64,000 nt of DNA, taken from an uncultured Prevotellaceae bacterium. Lineage in GTDB: Bacteria > Bacteroidota > Bacteroidia > Bacteroidales > Bacteroidaceae. The DNA lies in contig CAMJZV010000005.1 in the NCBI GenBank assembly GCA_946410305.1, forward strand, positions 86,821 through 150,820. Reading direction: 5' to 3'. The position numbers and the translations under genes were made by a program. This document shows positions 33,467 to 39,876 of this stretch, one piece after another. The notes beneath the pieces are model-generated. The model worked only from the letters and a program-made list of their open reading frames with translations, did no database searches and was not told the origin of the DNA. Numbering within the stretch: position 1 is the stretch's first letter; the number at the start of each line of letters is the position of its first letter.

Positions 33467-36046
33467 ATGAAAAAACATCTATTCCTTACCCTACTGTTTC
33501 TCGCTTTGACAGTATTTATGGCCCACGCTGCCAAAGAACCAAAGCTGGATGCAAACAAACAGAAGCAAGCCATAGAAAAGGTAAAAGAGTATTGTACGCT
33601 GATGCAGGAGTTTTCTGGCGATGTGGAGAAAATCGAAAATATGGAGACCATTTTCGCCATGTGTGAGAATAGTAATGTGTCTGTTTTCAACGACCTCACT
33701 GCCTCATCTACTAAAGACATCAGCGCCAACTCTATGCCATTACAACAATATATGATGATGCTAACAGACAAGTTCGAGAACAATGTGAAAACGAGCTATT
33801 CAGGATTTAAGTATATCAAACTTGTTGTTCAACCCTCTCCTTTGAAAGAGTTCGACGCTGCTAGTTATGCCTTTGTAAAAGTGGACAAACAAGTGAATGC
33901 TGGAAACATTAAATCGAAACAGCATCTGAATATCATCGTCAATACAGCCACATTAAAAATTAGCAGTACGATATCAGAAGACTATGAAGACCCACAAAGA
34001 ATCTATCTGGAAGCACTAGAAAAATTCAATGAAGGTAAATATAAAACAGCCATTCCCTTGTTTGAAAAGGTTAGCGAACTTCCCAGATTCCCTGGACGAT
34101 ACAGAGCCAAGACCATGTTGGGGTGGATTTACGCAGAACAAAAAGATTATCAAAAGGCAAACGACTTATTGAGAGCATCATCTGCTGACGACCCATTGGG
34201 TGGTGTGATATTAGCATCAAAGGTCCTGCTGGCTGACGATGCACCCGTGAATTTGACAAACTACACAGAGGCCGGACAGCTGTTGCAAACTTACGGAAAT
34301 GTCAAAGACAAAGAAATCCCCACGATGCATCTGATAGCCAAGAGTGCTATCGTAGATGCTGCCAACCTGCAAACCATGACGTTTAAGATTGACGCCGTCA
34401 ATGAACAATTGGGCAATGAGCTGATTTCCGATCCTGCCACCACAGATGCTTTCAGGCTCAGAGGATATTTCGTGAAGAGCTTCCTCTACTCAGTCTCGAA
34501 AGACAAGAACAAACTGCAAACAGCACAGGAGGATCTAAAGAAAGCAGAGGAATTGCTTCACACGGTTAACTTTGACCAGAAAGATTATGAGCGTTGGGAT
34601 GCTCAGCTCACAGCCATACGTATGTTCATTCTGGCGTTTCAAGGAGAGACGGAAAAAGTACAGCAGCTACGCGAAACTATCACCAACGAGAAACCCTATG
34701 CAGCCGCGTGGCTTGCTGCAACCTATATAACTGCGAAAGAATATCAGAAGGCTCTGGAACTTTATCAAAAGGCAGCTGACTATGGTGATGCATTTTCTTC
34801 CTATGTGATTAGTCTTAGCTATCTTCCTTTGCACAAGCCTCGCTTGGATTATGAAAAAACCTTTGTTGGAGAAACACAAAAAGTAAGGGATGATAATCTG
34901 ATACATAACTGGAAATACTTCGTCCAATACCTGTTCTCTGAGAAAAGCCAAAGCAATAAAAGCTATGAGGATTTCCTGAAATGGAACCAGAAAGCTATAG
35001 AGATGGGTGACGTTAATGCAATGGAAGACTATGCTTTCTTTGAAGCTGCAGGTGTACAGCCATTTGCAGAAAGGAATATCCCTCATTCACTAGAACTTGC
35101 ATGCAAGGCTGCAAGCATTGGCCTGCGTAGCAAATCGTCGAAGCTGTTTGATATACATGGCTTTACAAAAGTCTATGAAATGGCCGACTTGAAAATCCCG
35201 TTCGAAGAGACCCAGACCACTAAGACGTTAAAAGCATTGGATGAACAAGGTAATGGTGCCGCTTCTTTCCTGCTATATTCCGACTATTTAGATTTAGTAG
35301 AAGACAATGAACAAGCCAAAAAGTATCTTGTTAGAAGTGCAGATGCCAACTTTTTCTATGGAATGTATCAATATGTTAACATTCTTCTTTTTAACAATTA
35401 CTATGAGGAAGCTGAAAAGTTAATCAGGAAGATGTTGGTTTATCCATACTCATATGCCCATAATATAATGGGTGATATCGAGAAAGAATATAGAAAAAAC
35501 TATCAGTTGGCAAAGGCCTGGTACGAAATGGGTATTAAAAGCGACAAGAATCCTGCGTGCTCTGAAAGAATGGGCGACTTATACAAAGACGGACTTGGCG
35601 TAAAAAAGAATTATAAAATGGCCAAAATGTATTATTCTCAAGCTATCCGATATTACAAAGCGATAGACTATGAGGAAGACGATGAGGTAATAAAAACCAT
35701 CAAGAAAAAGATATCAGATATGGATCGTCAAATTGAAGGACAAGCATACGCAGGTACTGCAAAGGAAATGATAGCTCAGCTCAACAATGTTCTTGATTCT
35801 TCTATCAGCGAAGAAGAACGTATAACTCTATCTCAAACCGTTCTCTCTGAGATTTTTGCCAGCCCACAAGCCAAAGTCAAGACTATGGATGCAACAGGAA
35901 AAACGGTAGTATCCACTGAGACAGCAGAAGACTTCATGCTCCGTCTGGCTACTATGAAGACCGATAAACGAGTCGTAGGGCTAGGCTATAAGAAGACAAA
36001 GGACGAAAAGTTCAAGTTTACTGAATTGACCATCAAAATGAAATAA
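33467..36046 (+). CDS. Large secreted TPR/Sel1-repeat protein with the caspase-type C-terminal domain
   Basis: An 859-residue exported protein. After the signal peptide (ends ~residue 21) comes an N-terminal domain (~25-170) of unknown fold. Tetratricopeptide repeats start at ~176 (QRIYLEALEKFNEGKYKTAIPLFEKV, RAKTMLGWIYAEQKDYQKAND). Sel1-type repeats follow late in the chain (AKAWYEMGIKSDKNP, RMGDLYKDGLGVKKNYKMA, KMYYSQAIRYY). The last ~90 residues (IFASPQAKVKTMDATGKTVVSTETAEDFMLRL) match the C-terminal domain of the caspase-like peptidase. Repeats of this kind usually bind peptides or partners, so it may be a scaffold or regulator of the peptidase. Base composition is A+T-rich compared with flanking core genes. 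Confidence 0.85.
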   Translation: MKKHLFLTLLFLALTVFMAHAAKEPKLDANKQKQAIEKVKEYCTLMQEFSGDVEKIENMETIFAMCENSNVSVFNDLTASSTKDISANSMPLQQYMMMLTDKFENNVKTSYSGFKYIKLVVQPSPLKEFDAASYAFVKVDKQVNAGNIKSKQHLNIIVNTATLKISSTISEDYEDPQRIYLEALEKFNEGKYKTAIPLFEKVSELPRFPGRYRAKTMLGWIYAEQKDYQKANDLLRASSADDPLGGVILASKVLLADDAPVNLTNYTEAGQLLQTYGNVKDKEIPTMHLIAKSAIVDAANLQTMTFKIDAVNEQLGNELISDPATTDAFRLRGYFVKSFLYSVSKDKNKLQTAQEDLKKAEELLHTVNFDQKDYERWDAQLTAIRMFILAFQGETEKVQQLRETITNEKPYAAAWLAATYITAKEYQKALELYQKAADYGDAFSSYVISLSYLPLHKPRLDYEKTFVGETQKVRDDNLIHNWKYFVQYLFSEKSQSNKSYEDFLKWNQKAIEMGDVNAMEDYAFFEAAGVQPFAERNIPHSLELACKAASIGLRSKSSKLFDIHGFTKVYEMADLKIPFEETQTTKTLKALDEQGNGAASFLLYSDYLDLVEDNEQAKKYLVRSADANFFYGMYQYVNILLFNNYYEEAEKLIRKMLVYPYSYAHNIMGDIEKEYRKNYQLAKAWYEMGIKSDKNPACSERMGDLYKDGLGVKKNYKMAKMYYSQAIRYYKAIDYEEDDEVIKTIKKKISDMDRQIEGQAYAGTAKEMIAQLNNVLDSSISEEERITLSQTVLSEIFASPQAKVKTMDATGKTVVSTETAEDFMLRLATMKTDKRVVGLGYKKTKDEKFKFTELTIKMK

Positions 36047-36063
36047 AGTCCACTCACTGGTTA

Positions 36064-36096
36064 GTAGACCATGGGACGTTTCCCTGATTCATTCTG
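36064..36096 (+). repeat. Direct repeat copy 1 (GTAGAxCATGGGAC...CCTGATTCATTCTG)
   Basis: GTAGA, CATGGGAC and CCTGATTCATTCTG occur here in the same order as at 37015-37044, with a 5-base rather than a 2-base gap between the last two blocks. The pair flanks the antitoxin/PIN remnant and the big palindrome. Confidence 0.65.
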
Positions 36097-36107
36097 AATA
36101 TTTCCCT

Positions 36108-36139
36108 TGCGGGCTGAAGTAGCAATGCTTCAGTCCGCA
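36108..36139 (+). terminator. Hairpin after the caspase operon
   Basis: TGCGGGCTGAAG (36108-36119) pairs with CTTCAGTCCGCA (36128-36139) around an 8-base loop, with one G-T wobble. The T-tract is weak (GCTTTAATG). It is the best candidate for the 3' end of the operon. Confidence 0.5.
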
Positions 36140-36196
36140 GCTTTAATGTCAAAGGGACTGGTACTGACATGTTGAGTACTTTTGCATAATAAAAAT

Positions 36197-36229
36197 CTTC
36201 CCTCTTATCTTTTTGGGGTAAGAGGGAAG
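36197..36229 (-). terminator. Terminator of the antitoxin-like gene (minus strand)
   Basis: CTTCCCTCTTA (36197-36207) pairs perfectly with TAAGAGGGAAG (36219-36229). On the minus strand the stem is followed by ATTTTTATT, so it ends the minus-strand unit 36252-36571. Confidence 0.8.
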
Positions 36230-36251
36230 GATTATAGAGCTGATGTTATGG

Positions 36252-36356
36252 TTACATTCGTTTCAACAATTCCGCGAATTCTGCCAATGCAATGACATCG
36301 ACATACGGAAACGGTGTTTGACGGAGTATATCAAAATGACGGTCATTGTCTATTTC
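36252..36356 (-). pseudogene. C-terminal remnant of a PIN-domain toxin
   Basis: Thirty-four codons ending in TAA at 36252 read EIDNDRHFDILRQTPFPYV then DVIALAEFAELLKRM. This matches the last strand and helix of PIN-family ribonucleases (D/NxHF...PxVxIIxLxEF). It starts right at the stop codon of the antitoxin-like gene and in another frame, so about 100 codons including the catalytic acidic residues near the N-terminus have been deleted. It has no start codon of its own and is presumably not active. Confidence 0.6.
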
Positions 36357-36571
36357 AGTTTGTGAAGATCCATCTCGTTGATTTCGTCGAGTCGCTCTTG
36401 ATTAAGTTTCCCAGACTGCCACAATGTATCGAGCCTATTCTCCATTTTTGCCGAATAATAGCGATAAAGCACGTTCTTCAACTCATCGAGTCCATTTTGA
36501 CTTTTATCCAAAGCAAACATTTGAAGCAGATGAATCTGCAATGGATTGAAAACGGTAGCTTCCATATTCAT
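36350..36571 (-). CDS. Small antitoxin-like protein, partner of a deleted PIN toxin
   Basis: A 73-residue, mostly helical protein. It resembles short Bacteroidota proteins with the pattern TVFNPLQIHLLQMF, LDELKNVLYRYYSAKMENRLDTLW and GKLNQERLDEINEMD that precede PIN-family toxin genes; the link is from memory of that gene order, not from a search. It has an intact frame and a promoter (-7 TATCTTTG on the minus strand at 36599-36592). Starts at 36571 or at the in-frame Met 36565 are both possible. The toxin gene downstream survives only as a fragment, so this is an orphan. Confidence 0.65.
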   Translation of the reverse strand: MNMEATVFNPLQIHLLQMFALDKSQNGLDELKNVLYRYYSAKMENRLDTLWQSGKLNQERLDEINEMDLHKLK

Positions 36572-36591
36572 ATTTTATTTGATTTCGGGAG

Positions 36592-36622
36592 CAAAGATAC
36601 AAAGAAATTTGTATTTAGCAAG
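36592..36622 (-). promoter_or_regulatory. Promoter of the antitoxin-like gene
   Basis: Minus-strand -7 TATCTTTG (36599-36592) with a -33-like CTTG (36622-36619) 19 bases upstream. Confidence 0.6.
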
Positions 36623-36640
36623 ATTTTACCGAAAAGATTT

Positions 36641-36712
36641 AAGTGCACAGCAGAACTGCCCCTTCTGTGCAGCGAAAGCTTCCAAAATTTTGTGATAGAG
36701 ACTGACAGACTG
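36641..36712. repeat. Duplicated hairpin element, copy 1
   Basis: AAGTGCACAGCAG plus AACTGCCCC (36641-36662) is identical to 38076-38097. Both are followed by weaker similarity and then GATAGAGACTG. Here the hairpin is imperfect (GCACAGCAG against CTTCTGTGC). The copies lie 1435 bases apart in the same orientation and flank the palindrome and the HigBA-type module. Confidence 0.75.
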
Positions 36713-36989
36713 ACAAAACCCCGATGCTGAGGGCGTTTGCAGTCTTTTTGAAGAGTGTCAAGACTGACAGGAGACTGACAGCATTTATGCTCAATAATAG
36801 CTGTATTTTTGCGCGTATTAGCTATAGAAACGGAAAATTCTCTAGAGAATTTTGGTCGTATACAGCTGATAATCGCAGAATTCTCTAGAGAATTGTACAG
36901 AGAGGGCTGTCAGTCTTGTCAGTCTCCAAACAGACTGTCAACAGACTGCAAGCCCTTTGTACATGCGGGTTTTGTCAGTCTGTCAGTCT
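36699..36989. repeat. About 290-bp imperfect palindrome with GACTGACA arms
   Basis: The left arm (36699-36721, AGACTGACAGACTGACA then AAACCC) is the exact complement of the right arm (36967-36989), 23 bases long. Pairing continues inward with interruptions: TTGCAGTCT at ~36738 with AGACTGCAA at ~36943, and AGACTGACA/GGAGACTGACAGC with GCTGTCAGTC/TTGTCAGTCTCC. The centre has two copies of ATTCTCTAGAGAAT (around 36838 and 36880). No protein is encoded. It could fold as one long hairpin. Confidence 0.8.
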
Positions 36990-37014
36990 TCAATACGTTT
37001 TTTACCACTTTTGT

Positions 37015-37044
37015 GTAGAACATGGGACTGCCTGATTCATTCTG
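37015..37044 (+). repeat. Direct repeat copy 2 (GTAGAxCATGGGAC...CCTGATTCATTCTG)
   Basis: Second copy of the repeat at 36064-36096; CCTGATTCATTCTG is identical at 37031-37044. Confidence 0.65.
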
Positions 37045-37079
37045 CTTATTAACCATGAAATGTTAAAGTTTTGAAGATA

Positions 37080-37123
37080 TTCACTTAAAAGTGAAGATTA
37101 TTCGAGAATATTTCTTATCTTTG
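37080..37123 (+). promoter_or_regulatory. Promoter and operator of the HigBA-type module
   Basis: TTCACTT-AA-AAGTGAA (37080-37095) is an inverted repeat suited to an XRE dimer. It covers the place where the -33 element should be; the -7 TATCTTTG is at 37116-37123. Autorepression by the antitoxin is the expected control. Confidence 0.6.
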
Positions 37124-37167
37124 CAGGCAGATATGCATCTATCCTAAAAACTACAAGCAAGCATGCA

Positions 37168-37644
37168 ATGAAAGAAGTTAAACTGAAGACAATAGAGCAG
37201 AGCGACAACGTCTGCCTGTATTCCATATGCTTTGACGGAAGCGAGGAGAGCGAATTTGAGAAGTTTCTTGCAACCTTCAAAGACAACGGCAAGCACAACC
37301 GCGACTTTAGTATCATTCTTCTGGCATTGGAGAAGATTATTGCCAAGGGAGCATTGGAACGTCTGTTTCGCGTTGAGGGCAAGATGAATGACAACGTAAC
37401 GGCCCTTGCCATTGATTCGCGTCAGTTGAGGCTGTACTGTCTGCGTATATCTGACCAAATACTGATATTGGGCAACGGAGGCGTGAAGACAACACGAACG
37501 TATGAAGAAGACACAAAGCTTCTTGGCTATGTGGTAGACCTGCAATTGTTTGACAAGGCGCTGGCTGAGGCTCAAAAGAAGGGTACAGTGCGCATTGAGA
37601 AGAATCTGATTACTGGTATTGAGAGTGCAACATTTACAATATAA
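37168..37644 (+). CDS. Putative toxin of a type II (HigB/RelE-like) module
   Basis: A 158-residue cytoplasmic protein without a signal peptide. The part ALERLFRVEGKMNDNVTALAIDSRQLRLYCLRISDQILILGNGGVK followed by TRTYEE resembles the beta-sheet core of RelE/HigB-type toxins (strand LRLYCLRI, then ILILGNGGVKT); it is longer than classic HigB (~100 residues). Such toxins cleave mRNA at the ribosome, but I cannot confirm the active site. It is followed after 11 bases by an XRE antitoxin gene, the toxin-first order of HigBA. The pair is preceded by an operator-like repeat and ends at a terminator. Confidence 0.7.
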   Translation: MKEVKLKTIEQSDNVCLYSICFDGSEESEFEKFLATFKDNGKHNRDFSIILLALEKIIAKGALERLFRVEGKMNDNVTALAIDSRQLRLYCLRISDQILILGNGGVKTTRTYEEDTKLLGYVVDLQLFDKALAEAQKKGTVRIEKNLITGIESATFTI

Positions 37645-37655
37645 ACTATACAGCT

Positions 37656-37922
37656 ATGGTAACGAACGATCTTTTTAGACAGTGCCTTTCCGCTATTCCC
37701 AAGGAACAGAGGGCTGAGTTCGATTTGTCGTATGGTATAGCGGAGAGGCTGGATGCCATCTTAAAGGAGAAAGGTATCACGCAGCATGAGCTTGCTCAGC
37801 GATTGGGTAAGCGTGATTCTGAAGTGTCGAAATGGCTCACGGGCAGACACAACTTCACTACTTCGACTATTGCCCGTATAGAACAGGCAGTAGGTGACAA
37901 ATTAATAAGTATCTACAGATAA
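37656..37922 (+). CDS. XRE-family antitoxin (HigA-like)
   Basis: An 88-residue DNA-binding protein. The helix-turn-helix is KGITQHELAQRLGKRDSEVSKWLTGRHNF (residues ~40-68), followed by TTSTIARIEQAVGDKLI, the usual HigA core. It would neutralise the upstream toxin and repress their shared promoter at the 37080 inverted repeat. The N-terminal ~25 residues (LFRQCLSAIPKEQRAEFDLSYG) probably contact the toxin. It is the last gene of the unit, 4 bases before the terminator stem. Confidence 0.85.
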   Translation: MVTNDLFRQCLSAIPKEQRAEFDLSYGIAERLDAILKEKGITQHELAQRLGKRDSEVSKWLTGRHNFTTSTIARIEQAVGDKLISIYR

Positions 37923-37925
37923 CGG

Positions 37926-37961
37926 ATAAGAGGATGTGCTGAACATATCCTCTTATTTTTT
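37926..37961 (+). terminator. Terminator of the HigBA-type module
   Basis: ATAAGAGGAT (37926-37935) pairs with ATCCTCTTAT (37947-37956) and is followed by six T residues. Confidence 0.88.
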
Positions 37962-38075
37962 ATAGACCACGTCTGCCAGACGAATCACGAGACAGTTCCT
38001 TGATCTTTCTTAGAGATAATAACTTTAGCTATTTGTCACTTACTTCTAATATGTTGTCTTTCATTTTTATGAACA

Positions 38076-38143
38076 AAGTGCACAGCAGAACTGCCCCTGC
38101 TGTGCACTCGAAGTCTAGATATTATGCGATAGAGACTGTCAGT
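38076..38143. repeat. Duplicated hairpin element, copy 2
   Basis: GTGCACAGCAG (38078-38088) and CTGCTGTGCAC (38097-38107) form a perfect 11-bp stem. The first 22 bases match copy 1 at 36641 exactly. It continues with GATAGAGACTGTCAG, corresponding to the start of the big palindrome's left arm, and a nearby GGGACTGACACC. It looks like a truncated second copy of the same element. Nothing else is seen in 37962-38208. Confidence 0.7.
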
Positions 38144-38208
38144 TTTCAAGATGCCCTAGGGACTGACACCTGATATCTGCAAAGAAATAGGTATTAAGTA
38201 CACAAAAA

Positions 38209-38242
38209 AATCGTCCCCGTTGTTTTCGCAATGGGGACGATT
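38209..38242 (-). terminator. Terminator of the symporter gene (minus strand)
   Basis: AATCGTCCCC (38209-38218) pairs perfectly with GGGGACGATT (38233-38242). On the minus strand it is followed by seven T residues. Confidence 0.9.
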
Positions 38243-38272
38243 CCGTTATGTTCTATGTTCTAATTGTTTAGC

Positions 38273-39793
38273 TTATTTGTAGCACTCAAAGATTTTGTTG
38301 ACAACGTTGCTGTCCATCTTCTTGGTCAGCAGGCTGACTAACCATACAACGGGGAAACCACCCAGCATAGCGATGGCACCGCAGTTGATGGGGTTGATAG
38401 GATTGCCCAGCAGCATGTTGACAACCGTCAGACCAACGCCCCAGAAGAAGCAGGCCCAGACACTGGTGGTGGTGACGCCACGCCAGTAGAGACCAAGCAT
38501 GAAGGGAGCAAGGAAGGCGCCAGCCAGTGCACCCCATGAGATACCCATCAGCTGGGCGATGAACGTTGGAGGATTGAGGGCGATGAGCAGGGAGATGGCG
38601 ATGAAGAACATGATGAGTACACGCATTACCACCACCTTGCGGCGCTCAATCTTTTCTGCCACGAGGTCGTCGATGCTTCCATCCTCGACTTCGCCAGGCA
38701 GTGCCTTCTTGTCGCGATAGATAAGGTCGAGCGTCATGGTAGAGCTGCTGGTAAGTACCAGCGATGCCAATGTCGACATGGAGGCAGAGAGTACAAGCAG
38801 TACCACCAAGGCAATGAGTACATCGGGCAGGGTAACCAGCATAGCGGGTACAATGCTGTCGTAGGCAATCTTACCATTGGCAGCGATGACGGGGTCGTAG
38901 AGACGTCCGAAACCACCGAGGAAGTAGCAACCACCAGCCACGATGAAGGCAAAGATGGTGGAGATGACGGTGCCACGCTTGATGGCGCTCTCGTCAGTGA
39001 TGCTGTAGAACTTGCCAACCATCTGTGGCAATCCCATGGTACCCAGCGATGTCAGGATGATAACGCCCAACAGTCCCCAAGGATCAGGGCCAAACCACGA
39101 GGCGAAACCTCCATTTACGGTAGGATCTACGTCGGAGGGCAACGCTGCCAGCTTTGATACGGCTGCCGTAAGACCACCTTGTGCATTGAGCACAGCAAGG
39201 ATGACGGCCACAATACCAAAGAGCATGATAATACCTTGTATGAAGTCGTTCATGGCCGTTGCCTTATAGCCACCAAGGATGACATAGACAGCGGTGAGGA
39301 CAGACATGATGACGACACAGTATTCGTAAGGAATGTTGAAACCCATCTCAAAGAGTCGGGAGATGCCGCTATAGACACCTGCGGTATAGGGAATCAGGAA
39401 TACGAAGGCGATGATGGATGCAGTGACGCGCAGACCCTGATCCTGAAAGCGGGTACCAAAGAAGTCGGGCATGGTACGGCTCTCAATATGCTGGGTCATC
39501 AGCTTGGTGCGCTTGCCGAGGATAATCCAAGCCAGCAAGGAGCCAATGATGGCGTTGCCGATGCCAATCCATGCGCTGGAGAGTCCATACTTCCAGCCAA
39601 ACTGTCCTGCATAACCCACAAAGACTACTGCTGAGAAATAAGAGGTGCCAAAGGCAAAGGCGGTGAGCCACGGACCTACGGCACGTCCACCCAGGACGAA
39701 ACCGTCAACACTGCTGGCCTGCTTGCGGGTGTAGAGACCCACGCCAATCATTACGGCCAGAAAAATAATGGTCAAGAATACTTTGATAAACAT
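38273..39793 (-). CDS. Sodium:solute symporter (SSS family)
   Basis: A 506-residue inner-membrane transporter with about 13 helices. The N-terminus matches the SSS pattern (GLYTRKQASSVDGFVLGGRAVGPWLTAFAFGTSYFSAVVFVGYAG), and VYVILGGYKATAMNDFIQGIIM is the conserved family signature. The core binds Na+ and an organic solute; the closest subgroup may be proline/pantothenate-like, but the substrate cannot be read from sequence. It ends at a strong terminator and is preceded by the repeat-filled spacer and the porin gene on the same strand, so the two may be a transport pair. Confidence 0.9.
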   Translation of the reverse strand: MFIKVFLTIIFLAVMIGVGLYTRKQASSVDGFVLGGRAVGPWLTAFAFGTSYFSAVVFVGYAGQFGWKYGLSSAWIGIGNAIIGSLLAWIILGKRTKLMTQHIESRTMPDFFGTRFQDQGLRVTASIIAFVFLIPYTAGVYSGISRLFEMGFNIPYEYCVVIMSVLTAVYVILGGYKATAMNDFIQGIIMLFGIVAVILAVLNAQGGLTAAVSKLAALPSDVDPTVNGGFASWFGPDPWGLLGVIILTSLGTMGLPQMVGKFYSITDESAIKRGTVISTIFAFIVAGGCYFLGGFGRLYDPVIAANGKIAYDSIVPAMLVTLPDVLIALVVLLVLSASMSTLASLVLTSSSTMTLDLIYRDKKALPGEVEDGSIDDLVAEKIERRKVVVMRVLIMFFIAISLLIALNPPTFIAQLMGISWGALAGAFLAPFMLGLYWRGVTTTSVWACFFWGVGLTVVNMLLGNPINPINCGAIAMLGGFPVVWLVSLLTKKMDSNVVNKIFECYK

Positions 39794-39797
39794 TTTT

Positions 39798-39876
39798 CGT
39801 TATTACGTTATTTCGATATTTCGATATTTCGAGGCTTCGATATTACGATATTTCGAGGCTTCGAAGTTTCGATGCT
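39798..39876. repeat. CGATATTTCGA short repeat array
   Basis: About seven near-copies of CGATATTTCG/CGAGGCTTCG between the porin stop and the symporter start. The same motif lies at 14160-14205. Confidence 0.7.

Noticed and set aside
36314..36730. A 138-codon plus-strand frame over the antitoxin-like gene
   Set aside because: It is antisense to a better-supported minus-strand gene and enters the palindromic repeat; no family resemblance.
36699..36989. CRISPR array in the repeat-rich interval
   Set aside because: Units are short, arranged as an inverted palindrome rather than regular direct repeats with unique spacers, and no cas genes are near.
30232..38272. A prophage or conjugative element around the accessory genes
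   Set aside because: No integrase, transposase, relaxase, phage structural gene or tRNA attachment site was seen; only repeats and hairpins mark the region.
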